Below are positions 7,863-16,590 of a stretch of DNA of 30,928 bases, piece by piece. The stretch is from an uncultured Alphaproteobacteria bacterium (GTDB taxonomy: Bacteria; Pseudomonadota; Alphaproteobacteria; Caulobacterales; Caulobacteraceae), in assembly GCA_903933475.1 (NCBI GenBank), contig CAIZKE010000177.1, positions 1 through 30,928 on the forward strand, written 5' to 3'. The position numbers were made by a program, and so were the translations under genes. Numbering within the stretch: position 1 is the first letter of the stretch; every line of letters starts with the position of its first letter. Below the pieces are notes generated by a model. That model was not told the origin of the DNA, did no database searches, and saw nothing but the letters and a program-made list of their open reading frames with translations.

Positions 7863-8954
7863 GTGACCCCCAATTCCATTATCCAGGCCGACACCATTCT
7901 CCAGGGCGACTGTATCGAGGTCCTGAAGGGCCTGCCCGACCGGTCGGTGAACCTGATCTTCGCAGATCCGCCCTACAACCTCCAGCTGGGCGGCGACCTC
8001 CTGCGGCCGAACAATTCCCGCGTCGACGCCGTCGATGACGACTGGGACCAGTTTGAGAGCTTCGCCGCCTACGACGCCTTCACCCGGGCCTGGCTGACGG
8101 AGTGCCGGCGCGTCCTGAAGGACGACGGCGCACTCTGGGTGATCGGCAGCTACCACAACATTTTCCGGGTGGGGACGGTGCTGCAGGACCTGGGCTTCTG
8201 GATCCTGAACGACGTGGTCTGGCGCAAGACCAACCCCATGCCGAACTTCAAGGGCGCGCGCTTCACCAATGCCCATGAAACCCTGATCTGGGCGGCCAAG
8301 GGCCGGACGGCCAAGCGCTACACCTTCAACTACGACGCCATGAAGATGGCGAATGACGAACTTCAGATGCGTTCGGACTGGACCTTTCCCCTCTGCACCG
8401 GCGAAGAGCGGCTCAAGGACGAGACCGGCGCCAAGGCCCACCCCACCCAGAAGCCCGAGGCCCTGCTGCACCGGATCCTGCTGGCCTCGACCAAGCCCGG
8501 CGATATCGTCCTCGATCCCTTCTTCGGCACGGGCACCACCGGGGCAGCGGCCCGCCGCCTGGGTCGCCGCTATGTCGGCATCGAGCGCGAGACCGAATAC
8601 GTCGAACTGGCTCGTGAGCGGATCGCCCGGGTCCAGCCCGTCGCGCCTGAGGACCTGCAGGTCACGGGCTCCCGGCGCGCCGAGCCCCGGGTGCCCTTCG
8701 GGCAGATCCTCGAGGCCGGCCTGCTGCATCCGGGAGACGTGCTTTACTGCCCGAGAGGCGAGCGTGCCGCCCGGGTCCGCGCTGACGGCTCCCTGGCGAC
8801 GGGCGACCTGACCGGCTCGATCCACAAGGTCGGTGCCATGGTCCAGTCCGCCCCGGCCTGCAACGGCTGGACCTACTGGCACTTCCGCACCGACAAGGGC
8901 CTGACCCCCATCGACGTGCTGCGCGCCCAGGTCCGGAGCCGCCTTCCCGGCTGA
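7863..8954 (+). CDS. ccrM: Cell-cycle-regulated adenine methyltransferase CcrM (GANTC-specific)
   Basis: A 363-residue DNA N6-adenine methyltransferase of the beta class, with DPPY (residues 35-38) placed before the AdoMet-binding DPFFGTGTTG motif. From memory it follows Caulobacter CcrM almost throughout, including ADPPYNLQLGGDLLRP, DDDWDQFESFAAYD, WRKTNPMPNFKG and QMRSDWT. The C-terminal domain of about 80 residues (ending SAPACNGWTYWHF, then IDVLRAQVRSR), which is special to CcrM and contacts DNA, is complete. It methylates GANTC after the replication fork passes and so ties gene expression to replication in Caulobacterales. The GTG start has an AAGG ribosome site; the first few residues differ from the Caulobacter protein. 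Confidence 0.97.
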   Translation: MTPNSIIQADTILQGDCIEVLKGLPDRSVNLIFADPPYNLQLGGDLLRPNNSRVDAVDDDWDQFESFAAYDAFTRAWLTECRRVLKDDGALWVIGSYHNIFRVGTVLQDLGFWILNDVVWRKTNPMPNFKGARFTNAHETLIWAAKGRTAKRYTFNYDAMKMANDELQMRSDWTFPLCTGEERLKDETGAKAHPTQKPEALLHRILLASTKPGDIVLDPFFGTGTTGAAARRLGRRYVGIERETEYVELARERIARVQPVAPEDLQVTGSRRAEPRVPFGQILEAGLLHPGDVLYCPRGERAARVRADGSLATGDLTGSIHKVGAMVQSAPACNGWTYWHFRTDKGLTPIDVLRAQVRSRLPG

Positions 8955-8955
8955 G

Positions 8956-8972
8956 CCCGGGTTGAGCCCGGG
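8956..8972 (+). terminator. Small hairpin after ccrM
   Basis: Two CCCGGG blocks (8956-8961 and 8967-8972) can pair across a 5-base loop immediately after the ccrM stop. A run of five T lies 16 bases further on (8988-8992). The distance makes it a weak terminator candidate. The block also reads as a short direct repeat. Confidence 0.3.
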
Positions 8973-9029
8973 TCCGGGTTGGAGGCGTTTTTCGCTTTGC
9001 CCCGCCCCGGGCCGCTCTAAGCTGGCCCC

Positions 9030-10202
9030 ATGAACCCGCGTATCCTGGTCCTGACTCTCTCGACCTTCGCCTTCGGGTCGACCGCCTTCATCTTCACGGG
9101 CGTCCTCGAGACCATGGCGCGTGACCTGGGCGTGACCACGGCGGTCGCGGGCCAACTCCAGACGTCTTACGTCCTGATCTCCGCCCTCCTGGGTCCGGTC
9201 TTGGCCTGGATGCTCGGGCGCACCGACCGCAAGCTCCTGCTGGTCGCCGCCCTCGGCGGCGGGGCCCTGGCCAACCTGGCCTGTGCGGTCGCGCCCAACT
9301 TCCAAGTCCTCCTGGTCCTGCGCAGCGTCGTGGGCCTGGCCGCGGCGATCGCCGGACCCGCCGCCAGCGTTGCCGCCGCCGCCCTGGTCCCGCCTGAGCG
9401 TCGCGGTTCGGCGGTGGCCATGGTGATGGGCGGCATGACCATGGCCTTCGTCATCGGAATCCCCCTGGGAAGTTTCGTCGGCGCCCACTTCGGCTGGCGC
9501 TCGACCTTCGTCCTGGCCGCAGTACTGACGGGCATCGCCTTCGTGGGCGTCACCGCCCTGATGCCCTCGGTCCGGCCTCCGCCGCCCACTCCCGGAAGCC
9601 GCATCGCCCTGTCGCCCCTGCTGCCTCTCTATGCGGCGACCTTCCTGTCCTTTGCCGCCAACATGACCGTCAACCTGTTCATCGCCCCGGTGGTGCGGGT
9701 CGGGGCCGGGGTGACAGGCGGCGGGGTCGGCCTCTTTCAGATGGTGATCGGCCTGGGCTCGATCGCCGGCCTGTACCTGGGCGGCCGCGCGGGCGACCGG
9801 GGCGAGGGCAAGGAATGGCTCATCGTCTGCTTCCTGGGCCAGCTCGTCGCCATGAGCCTGCACCTGGCCGCCACCCACCACCTGACACCGCCCGGACTCC
9901 CCAGCCAGATGCTTGTGGCCCTCGCCATTCTGACGGCCTCGACCTCGCTATTCTCGCTGATGCCGGTCCTGTCCTCGCGGATCCTCCAGACCAGCCAGGG
10001 CGCGCCCCTCGCCATGGCGGTCAACGGATCGGTCAACTCGATGGGCCAGGCCCTGGGATCGGCCGTCGGCGGCTTCGCCCTGGCAACCCTGGGGGTGCCG
10101 GGCATCCCCCTGTCGGCGATCTGCATCTCGGTCACGGGCCTGGCCCTGACCGCCCTCTTCATTCCCCGTCGCGCATCGCCAGAGCCCGTCGGGCCGCCTT
10201 GA
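9030..10202 (+). CDS. Major facilitator superfamily transporter, drug-efflux (DHA1/AraJ) type
   Basis: A 390-residue integral membrane protein with about twelve hydrophobic segments and no cleavable signal. The loop after segment 2 carries GRTDRKLLL, a form of MFS motif A. Segment 5 has GPAASVAAAALVPPERRG and then GIPLGSFVGAHFGWRSTF, typical of proton-driven DHA1 exporters. Such proteins export drugs, sugars or metabolites; the substrate cannot be told here. It follows ccrM by 75 bases on the same strand. Its last 44 bases overlap the 3' end of the opposing mutY, so both reading frames are used there. Confidence 0.85.
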   Translation: MNPRILVLTLSTFAFGSTAFIFTGVLETMARDLGVTTAVAGQLQTSYVLISALLGPVLAWMLGRTDRKLLLVAALGGGALANLACAVAPNFQVLLVLRSVVGLAAAIAGPAASVAAAALVPPERRGSAVAMVMGGMTMAFVIGIPLGSFVGAHFGWRSTFVLAAVLTGIAFVGVTALMPSVRPPPPTPGSRIALSPLLPLYAATFLSFAANMTVNLFIAPVVRVGAGVTGGGVGLFQMVIGLGSIAGLYLGGRAGDRGEGKEWLIVCFLGQLVAMSLHLAATHHLTPPGLPSQMLVALAILTASTSLFSLMPVLSSRILQTSQGAPLAMAVNGSVNSMGQALGSAVGGFALATLGVPGIPLSAICISVTGLALTALFIPRRASPEPVGPP

Positions 10203-11220
10203 GGAAGACGCTCGGCAGGTCGCCCAGGGCGTCCACCGAAAGCCACTCCACATCGGTCGCCAGACCCTCGGCGGCCAGCACCCTCAGCTCCAGGCTGAAG
10301 TGGGTGAAGACGTGATCGACCGTGCCGGCCTCCCGCCAGTGGCGCCTAGCGGGTGCCGCCGCTGCGATCGCCGCCGCGTCGGGACCTGACGCCGTCCAGT
10401 CCGTGGTCGGCAGGCCCAGCATGCCGCCCAGCAGGCCCCGAGGCGGGCGCCGGACCACCGCAACGCCCTCGCCGTTCCTCAGTACAAAGACGACGCCGGC
10501 CCGCACGGGCCGCGCGGCGCGGGCGGACTTCCGGGGCCAGGTCTCGGGCGTGCCCGACGCCTGGGCGGCGCAATCCTCCGTGGCTGGACAGAGGTCGCAG
10601 CGCGGCGAGCGGGGCCGGCAGACCGTGGCGCCAAGGTCCATCAGGGCCTGGGCCCAGTCCCCCGGCGCCCCAGCGTCGACCAGACCGGCAGCCAGGGCCC
10701 GCAGTTCCGGGCGGGCCGCAGGCAGGGGCGTATCGACCGCAAAGAGCCGCGACATGACTCGCTCAACATTGCCGTCCACCACATTGGCCGGACGGTCAAA
10801 GGCGATGGCAGCCACTGCCGCAGCCGTGTAGGGGCCCACGCCCGGCAGGCTGAGCAGGCCCGCCTCGGTGTCCGGGAATCGGCCGTCGAAACGGTCGCGG
10901 ACCGCCCGGGCACAGGCCAGGAGATTACGAGCCCGGGCGTAGTAGCCAAGGCCCGCCCAGGCCGCCATGACCTCTGCATCTTCGGCATCGGCAAGGCCGC
11001 AGACGGTCGGCCAGCGCGAAAGGAAAGCGGCATAGTAGGGGGTCGCGTGCGCCACCGTGGTCTGCTGCAGCATGACCTCGGACAGCCAGACCCGGTAGGG
11101 ATCGGGCGGCGGCGCGGATCCCGGCCCCGGGCCCGGTCCTGGAGCCCGCCGCCAGGGCAGGTCCCGGGCGGAGGCCCGGTACCATTCGAGGAGGCGGCTC
11201 TGGAAGCGCTTGGAATCCAT
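10159..11220 (-). CDS. mutY: A/G-specific adenine glycosylase
   Basis: A 353-residue repair enzyme that removes adenine mispaired with 8-oxoguanine. The catalytic Glu lies in WLSEVMLQQTTV (Glu48). The helix-hairpin-helix is LPGVGPYTAAAV and the catalytic Asp is in VVDGNVERV. The iron-sulfur cluster pattern C-x6-C-x2-C-x5-C is present as CRPRSPRCDLCPATEDC. The C-terminal Nudix-like domain that senses 8-oxoguanine is present (HVFTHFSLELRVL). A Gly/Pro-rich stretch at residues 26-39, between PWR and DPYRVW, is longer than in E. coli MutY. The gene is divergent from the DUF721 gene and overlaps the transporter tail to tail. Confidence 0.96.
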   Translation of the reverse strand: MDSKRFQSRLLEWYRASARDLPWRRAPGPGPGPGSAPPPDPYRVWLSEVMLQQTTVAHATPYYAAFLSRWPTVCGLADAEDAEVMAAWAGLGYYARARNLLACARAVRDRFDGRFPDTEAGLLSLPGVGPYTAAAVAAIAFDRPANVVDGNVERVMSRLFAVDTPLPAARPELRALAAGLVDAGAPGDWAQALMDLGATVCRPRSPRCDLCPATEDCAAQASGTPETWPRKSARAARPVRAGVVFVLRNGEGVAVVRRPPRGLLGGMLGLPTTDWTASGPDAAAIAAAAPARRHWREAGTVDHVFTHFSLELRVLAAEGLATDVEWLSVDALGDLPSVFLKAARRALAMRDGE

Positions 11221-11314
11221 GGCCCGAGCCTAGTGAGTTTCCGCCGAGGCGGAAGGGCGCAGGCGCCGTATCGGGACTCGTCTCCAGGACATTGGGCGGG
11301 CTAGGATGCCCGTC

Positions 11315-11875
11315 ATGCCCAGCCGCAAGCTGCCCACCGCCGCCGAGGCCGCCGAGATCCTGACCCGGCGCAGGACGCGTCCGGCCCGGCGTGCACCCCC
11401 GCCGGCTGGCCGCAGCCTTGCGCCCCTGCTCAAGTCGCTGGACGCCCGGTTCGGCCAGGGCCCTGGGGCGCTGCAGGCCCGGTGGGCCGAGATCGTCGGG
11501 GCCGACCTGGCCCGCCGCACTGAACCGGTCCGGGTCTCCTCCCCCCGGGGCGGTGCTCCCGGCGTGCTGGAGATCCGCGTCGCCGGGCCGTCTGCGACCC
11601 TGATCCAGCACCGCAGCGCAGAAATCCTCGACCGGGTGAACCTGTTCCTCGGCGCTGGCGCGGCCGGAAGGCTCAGGGTGGTCCAGGGACCCCTGCGCGG
11701 GACCGGCTCCACCCCGCCCGGACAGGCCGCCTCGCGAAGGCGACCGCCGCCCCTGGACGCCGCTGTGGAAGCTGCCCTGGCCGAGGCGGCCGAGCCGGCC
11801 CGGAGCGAGCGGCTGAAGCGCGCCCTTGTGTCCCTTGGCCGGTCCGTCCACAGAAACCCTGCCCCCGGGGCCTGA
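11315..11875 (+). CDS. DUF721 (DciA-like) protein
   Basis: A protein of about 186 residues with a basic N-terminus and a DUF721 core: LAPLLKSLDARFGQ, RWAEIVGADLARRTEPV, a VLEIRVAG strand and HRSAEILDRVNLFLG. DUF721 includes DciA, the replicative-helicase operator of bacteria lacking DnaC-type loaders, so a role in replication initiation is possible but unproven for this copy. ATG 11315 is chosen because AGGA lies eight bases before it; ATG 11306, three codons upstream, is the alternative. The C-terminal third is Pro/Arg/Ala-rich and looks disordered. The gene starts 94 bases from the divergent mutY and leads into dsbA and smc. Confidence 0.85.
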   Translation: MPSRKLPTAAEAAEILTRRRTRPARRAPPPAGRSLAPLLKSLDARFGQGPGALQARWAEIVGADLARRTEPVRVSSPRGGAPGVLEIRVAGPSATLIQHRSAEILDRVNLFLGAGAAGRLRVVQGPLRGTGSTPPGQAASRRRPPPLDAAVEAALAEAAEPARSERLKRALVSLGRSVHRNPAPGA

Positions 11876-11951
11876 TCGCGCAGTTCCACGCGGTCCCGGC
11901 CGCGCAAGAATCGGGGTTTATTTGTTGTCCCTGCTATCTTCTGGAGGCCTC

Positions 11952-12557
11952 ATGTCCCGGTTCAGCCCCCTCGCCCTGATCGCCGTCGCCGGCGTCCTCC
12001 TCCTGTCGGCCTGCAGCCGCGGGTCGGCAACCTCCGTCGACGACATGACGATGGGAGACCCCAAGGCCCCCGTGAAGATGGTGGAGTACGCCTCCGCCAG
12101 CTGCACCCACTGCGCGACCTTCAGCAATACGGTCTTGCCCGCCTTCAAGGCCAAGTACATCGATACCGGCAAGGTCCACTACACCCTCAAGGAATTCCTG
12201 ACCCCGCCCAACGAGCTGGCAGCGGCCGGGTTCCTCACCGCGCGCTGCGCCGGCAAGGACAAGTATTTCAGCGTGCTGGACGCTATCTTCCGCAGCCAGC
12301 AGGAGATCTTCCAGACCGGTGACATGCGGGGCGTCCTCCTGCGCGTGGCCCAGTCGGCGGGGCTGACCGAGAGCCAGTTCAACACCTGCATCACCGACGA
12401 GACGGCGCTCAAGGCGCTGAACGCCCGGGTGGAACGGGCGATCAAGCAGGACAAGATCACCGGCACCCCCGCCTTCTTCATCAACGGCAAGTCCGTGGGC
12501 GAGGGTGAAATCAGCCTGGCGGCGCTGGAAAAAGCCGTCGCCGAAGCCTCGAAGTAA
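11952..12557 (+). CDS. DsbA-family thiol-disulfide oxidoreductase, predicted lipoprotein
   Basis: A 201-residue thioredoxin-fold protein. The start is the ATG at 11952, with GGAGG placed just upstream. The signal peptide ends in the lipobox LSAC (Cys21), predicting a lipid-anchored periplasmic protein. Next comes a GDPKAPVKMVEYASASC segment with a redox centre C51-T-H-C54, and near the end the cis-proline motif GTPAFFINGK. This is the layout of the DsbA/DsbG-like thioredoxin_4 group, which forms or shuffles disulfides in exported proteins. CTHC differs from the CPHC of E. coli DsbA, so redox potential may differ. It lies 76 bases after DUF721 and 18 bases before smc, probably in one transcript. 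Confidence 0.9.
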   Translation: MSRFSPLALIAVAGVLLLSACSRGSATSVDDMTMGDPKAPVKMVEYASASCTHCATFSNTVLPAFKAKYIDTGKVHYTLKEFLTPPNELAAAGFLTARCAGKDKYFSVLDAIFRSQQEIFQTGDMRGVLLRVAQSAGLTESQFNTCITDETALKALNARVERAIKQDKITGTPAFFINGKSVGEGEISLAALEKAVAEASK

Positions 12558-12575
12558 GGGAAACCGGTCAGGCAG

Positions 12576-15500
12576 GTGCAGTTCCAGCGGCTCAGACTCT
12601 CTGGCTTCAAGTCCTTTGTCGAAGCGACCGAGCTTCGCATCGAGCCCGGGATCACGGGTGTCGTCGGACCGAACGGCTGCGGAAAGTCCAACCTGCTGGA
12701 GGCCCTGCGCTGGGTGATGGGCGCCAATTCCGCCAAGGCCATGCGGGCCGGTGGAATGGATGACGTCATCTTCGCCGGTTCAGGAGGCCGCGCCTCGCGC
12801 AATCACGCCGAGGTCGTGCTGACGATCGACAATGCGGAGCGGCGCGCACCCGCCGCCTACAATGACAGCCCCGTGCTGGAGGTGGTCCGCCGGATCGACC
12901 GCGGCGAGGGATCGACCTACCGGATCAACGGCCGGGAGGTGCGCGCCCGGGACGTCCAGCTGCTGTTTGCCGACGCTTCGACCGGATCGAATTCCCCGGC
13001 CCTGGTGCGCCAGGGTCAGATCTCGGAACTGATCGCCGCCAAGCCCCAGAACCGGCGCATGATCCTCGAGGAGGCGGCTGGCATTTCCGGCCTCCACTCC
13101 CGGCGACATGAAGCCGAGCTGCGGCTCCGGGCGGCCGAGACCAACCTCTCGCGCCTCGACGACATCGCCCGGGAACTGGAATCGGCGCTGAACCGGCTGA
13201 GGCGGGAGGCCCGCAACGCCGAGCGCTACCGCCGCCTGTCCGCCGAAATCCGGACCCTTCAGGGGGCGGTCCTGCATGCCCGCTGGAGCGAAGCCGGCGA
13301 GGCCGTCGCCAGGCTCTCCGCCGAGACCACGGAAGCCGTCCAGGGAGTCGAGGACACGGCACGGGCCGCGGCGGCGGCGAGCGCCCGGTCGGCCCGGGCC
13401 GAGGCGGCCATGCCGGCCCTGAGGGATGCCGAGACCCTGGCCGCAGCGGTTCTCAACAAGCTGGCCATCGACCGCGATCGCCTGGAGCGCGAGGCCGAGG
13501 CCCTGGCCGACGAGGTCCGGCGGCTTGAGGGCGACATCACCCGGATCGACGCTGACCGGGCCCGGGAGACCCAGGATTCGGCCGACGCGGCCGAGGCCCT
13601 CACCCGCCTGGCGGTGGAAGTCGCCCGGCTGGAAGCGGAAATCGCCGCGGCACCGTCCCGGGGACCGGAACTCGAGGCCGCCCTGCGGCGCACGGAGGCC
13701 GAACGCGACCAGGCCCAGGCCGAGGTCGAGGCCCTGACCGCCCGGGTCGCTGCGGAATCCGCGGGGCAAAGGGCGGCAGAGGCGCGGGTTGAGGAGGCCC
13801 GGGGCCGCGTGGCCCGGACCCGCAGAGCCCTGGATCAGGCCCAGCGCGAGCGCGAGGCCCTGTCGGGAGACGAGGGGCCCGAGGCCCTCGCCGCGACCCA
13901 GGCCCTCGCGGAAGCAGAAGCCCGGCTCGACGCCGTCCGCGCCGAGCTGGAGGCCGCAGAGACCGTGCGGACCGCCGCCGCCGAGTTGGAGTCCCAGGCC
14001 CAGACCGCCGTGCGCGAGGTGCGGGCCCGGCTCGACGCCGCCGAGGCCGAGGCCCGGGGACTGAGCCGGCTTCTCGAGGATGGTGGAACGGAGGGATACG
14101 CCCCGGCGGTGGATTCCATCCTTCCCGAACGGGGCCTGGAGGCCGCCCTGGCGGCGGCCCTGGGCGATGACCTGGACGCGGCTCTTGATCCGGCCGCGCC
14201 GGCCTTCTGGGGCGGGGCCGCGAAGCCGGATGTGCAGCTTCCGGAAGGCGCAGAACCCCTCGCCGCCCGGGTCCGGGCACCGGCCGCCCTTGAAGCGCGT
14301 CTTGCCCTGGTGGGCCTGGTCCAGCGCCAGGATGGCGACCGCCTGGCCCGCAGCCTGGCGCCGGGTGTGCGCCTGGTCTCCCGCGAGGGCGACCTGTGGC
14401 GATGGGATGGCTTCACCGCCCGGGCCGACGCCCCCCGCGCCGCCGCGGTTCGGATGGCCCAGAGGGCCCGGCTGGCGGAACTGGAGGCCCTGCTGGCAGA
14501 CCTCCGCCCCGAGGCGGAGGCCGCAGCGACGACAACCCGTACAGCGTCGGAACGTCTGGCCAGGGCCGAGCAGGCGGTCCGCGAAGCCCGGCGCCAGCCG
14601 GCGGCAGCCGAGCAGGCCCTCGCCCAGGCCCGGCAGGCCCGGGAACGCCATGACCGCGAGGCCACGCGCCGGGACGCCCAGCGCCAGTCCCTCGACGAGA
14701 CCATCCGGCGCTTCGACGCCGAACGCATAGAGACCGAGACTGCCCTGGCGAGCGCAGAGGCCGAGGCCGCAGCCCTGGGGGGCGAGAGTGACGCCGCCGC
14801 CCGGCTCGAGGCCGCAAGGGCCCTTACGGCGCCGGCTGTCGAGGCCGCCGCCCAGGCCCGGGCCGCCCTCGACACCGAGGTGCGTGAGCGCGAGGGGCGC
14901 CAGCGCCAGCTGGACCGGGTCCTGTCCGAACGTGAAGACTGGTCGCGCCGGTCCGCCGCCGCAGAGACCCGCCTGGAACGGCTGGTCGCCGAGCGTGTCC
15001 GGGCCCTCGGTGCCCTGGACGTGGCCCGGGAAAAGCCCTCGACACACGCCGAGCGCCTCCAGGCCCTGCTCTCCGATCTGGGCCAGGCCGAGGCCCGGCG
15101 GGCGGCGGCCGGGGACGCCCTGGCTGCAGCAGAGGCCGAACGCGCCGAAGCCACCCGGGAGGCCCGCACCTGCGACGCCGCCGCCTCGGAGGTCCGCGAG
15201 CGGAGGGCGGGGCTGGACGCCCGGCTGGAGGCCGCCCACGAACGGCTCGCTGAGATCGCCGGCCAGATCCGAGAGACGGCCAAGGTCGAGCCCGAGGCCC
15301 TGGCCCGGGCCCTGGCCGATGAGGCCGTGGCCATTCCGTCGGAGGCTGGAGGGATCGAGTCCCACCTTTACGCCCTCGAGCGCCAGCGTGAGGCCCTGGG
15401 GGCGGTCAACCTGAGGGCCGAAGAGGAGAGCCGGGAGTACGCCGAGCGTCTTGACACCCTGCGCACCGAACAGGCCGACCTGGCGGGCGCGATCGGCAAG

Positions 15501-16019
15501 CTGCGCCAGGGCATTAACGAACTTAACGGCGAGGGCCGCGAGCGCCTGCTGGCCGCCTTCGATGTCATCAACGGCCATTTCCAGGCCCTCTTCCAGGCCC
15601 TGTTCGAGGGCGGCCAGGCCGAGCTGAGGCTGGTGGAGTCCGAGGATCCGCTCGAAGCGGGGCTCGAGATCTTCGCCTGCCCTCCAGGCAAGCGCATGGC
15701 AACCATGAGCCTGATGAGCGGTGGGGAGCAGGCCCTGACCGCCTGCGCCCTGATCTTCGCTGTCTTCCTGGCCAACCCGGCCCCGATCTGCGTCCTGGAC
15801 GAGGTGGACGCCCCCCTCGATGACGCCAATGTGGACCGGTTCTGCAACATGCTGGACGAGATGCGCCGGCGGACCCGCACCCGCTTCATCGCCATCACCC
15901 ACAACCCCGTCACCATGGCGCGGATGGACCGGCTGTTCGGGGTCACCATGGCCGAGCGCGGGGTCTCGCAGCTGGTTTCGGTGGACCTGCGGCAGGCCGA
16001 AGCCCTGGCGGCGGAGTAG
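12576..16019 (+). CDS. smc: Chromosome segregation protein SMC
   Basis: A 1147-residue ATPase of the bacterial condensin SMC-ScpAB, which loops and separates newly replicated chromosomes. The N-terminal head has MQFQRLRLSGFKSF and the Walker A motif GPNGCGKSN (31-39). Two long Ala/Glu/Arg-rich coiled-coil arms flank a hinge near residues 500-620. The C-terminal head has the ABC signature LMSGGEQALTA (SGGEQ at 1048-1052) and Walker B with its D-loop (CVLDEVDAPLDDANV). Length and order are normal and the frame is intact. The start is a GTG; the next residues match the family at once, so it is probably right. The scpA and scpB partners are not in view. Confidence 0.97.
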   Translation: MQFQRLRLSGFKSFVEATELRIEPGITGVVGPNGCGKSNLLEALRWVMGANSAKAMRAGGMDDVIFAGSGGRASRNHAEVVLTIDNAERRAPAAYNDSPVLEVVRRIDRGEGSTYRINGREVRARDVQLLFADASTGSNSPALVRQGQISELIAAKPQNRRMILEEAAGISGLHSRRHEAELRLRAAETNLSRLDDIARELESALNRLRREARNAERYRRLSAEIRTLQGAVLHARWSEAGEAVARLSAETTEAVQGVEDTARAAAAASARSARAEAAMPALRDAETLAAAVLNKLAIDRDRLEREAEALADEVRRLEGDITRIDADRARETQDSADAAEALTRLAVEVARLEAEIAAAPSRGPELEAALRRTEAERDQAQAEVEALTARVAAESAGQRAAEARVEEARGRVARTRRALDQAQREREALSGDEGPEALAATQALAEAEARLDAVRAELEAAETVRTAAAELESQAQTAVREVRARLDAAEAEARGLSRLLEDGGTEGYAPAVDSILPERGLEAALAAALGDDLDAALDPAAPAFWGGAAKPDVQLPEGAEPLAARVRAPAALEARLALVGLVQRQDGDRLARSLAPGVRLVSREGDLWRWDGFTARADAPRAAAVRMAQRARLAELEALLADLRPEAEAAATTTRTASERLARAEQAVREARRQPAAAEQALAQARQARERHDREATRRDAQRQSLDETIRRFDAERIETETALASAEAEAAALGGESDAAARLEAARALTAPAVEAAAQARAALDTEVREREGRQRQLDRVLSEREDWSRRSAAAETRLERLVAERVRALGALDVAREKPSTHAERLQALLSDLGQAEARRAAAGDALAAAEAERAEATREARTCDAAASEVRERRAGLDARLEAAHERLAEIAGQIRETAKVEPEALARALADEAVAIPSEAGGIESHLYALERQREALGAVNLRAEEESREYAERLDTLRTEQADLAGAIGKLRQGINELNGEGRERLLAAFDVINGHFQALFQALFEGGQAELRLVESEDPLEAGLEIFACPPGKRMATMSLMSGGEQALTACALIFAVFLANPAPICVLDEVDAPLDDANVDRFCNMLDEMRRRTRTRFIAITHNPVTMARMDRLFGVTMAERGVSQLVSVDLRQAEALAAE

Positions 16020-16067
16020 CCCGATCGCGGGAATCCCCGGACGGCGGGAGAGAGCCAGGGTCGCGGC

Positions 16068-16080
16068 CCCCTTTCAGGGG
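16068..16080 (+). terminator. Short hairpin after smc
   Basis: CCCCT (16068-16072) and AGGGG (16076-16080) pair across a 3-base loop, followed by CAAATTTCTATT. The stem is short and the T content modest, so this is a weak terminator candidate between smc and the ATP synthase operon. Confidence 0.35.
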
Positions 16081-16126
16081 CAAATTTCTATTCGATTTCA
16101 ATGCGTTAAAAGGTATCTGCCCAGCC

Positions 16127-16153
16127 TTGACGCACTGCAACCGCTTCTATAGG
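16127..16153 (+). promoter_or_regulatory. Candidate promoter of the F0 operon
   Basis: TTGACG (16127-16132) and TATAGG (16148-16153) lie 15 bases apart, in a relatively AT-rich part of the 198-base spacer between smc and atpI. TTGACG fits the -35 of Caulobacter housekeeping promoters. The spacing is shorter than the usual 17, so the -10 assignment is tentative. It is placed 65-90 bases before the atpI start. Confidence 0.35.
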
Positions 16154-16217
16154 TTCCGGCCCGAAATCCAGCCCGGGGTTCTGGCCTCCGCCAGGGGGCC
16201 GTAAGACCGTGTGACCC

Positions 16218-16574
16218 ATGCCAGGATCGGATCCATCGCGGGAAGAGGCCATTCGTCGGCTTGACGAGCAGGCCGCGGCCCTCGAAGCGCGCACCACGCG
16301 GGAGGTTCCGGAGCATGGGGCCCAGGCGGCGGGCTATGGATACCGGATCATGGCCCTGCTTCTTGGCGGGGTATTCGTGGGCCTGGGGTTCGGGGCGGTG
16401 GTCGACTTCCTGGTCGACTCGGCACCCTGGGGGATGATCGTCGGGGTCCTGGGGGGCTTCGCCATCTCGATCTGGATGGCCGTTCGGTCGGCCAGGACTT
16501 ACAGCGCCGAAGCGGCGCGGGATTGGGGCCCTCCGCGGGACCTGCCCGACGACGCTGAGGACGAGGACGATTGA
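16218..16574 (+). CDS. atpI: ATP synthase accessory protein AtpI
   Basis: A 118-residue protein with a charged N-terminus and two membrane helices (IMALLLGGVFVGLGFGAVV, and a second from about MIVGVLGGFAISIW), ending in an acidic tail of Asp and Glu. This is the shape of AtpI, the first gene of many F0 operons, which helps assemble the c-ring or import magnesium. The GAAGGAG ribosome site for atpB overlaps its stop. The sequence family is weakly conserved, so the call rests on position plus the two-helix layout. Confidence 0.85.
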   Translation: MPGSDPSREEAIRRLDEQAAALEARTTREVPEHGAQAAGYGYRIMALLLGGVFVGLGFGAVVDFLVDSAPWGMIVGVLGGFAISIWMAVRSARTYSAEAARDWGPPRDLPDDAEDEDD

Positions 16575-16590
16575 AGGAGTTCAAGGCGGC

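Noticed and set aside
7818..9881. A 687-codon minus-strand frame opposite ccrM and the transporter
   Set aside because: ccrM is a clear family member on the plus strand; the antisense translation has no recognisable domain.
12780..15902. A 1040-codon open frame antisense to smc
   Set aside because: It lies entirely inside smc, its translation is low-complexity Gly/Leu/Gln sequence without any family motif, and such long antisense frames are expected from the strong GC third-base bias of the coding strand.
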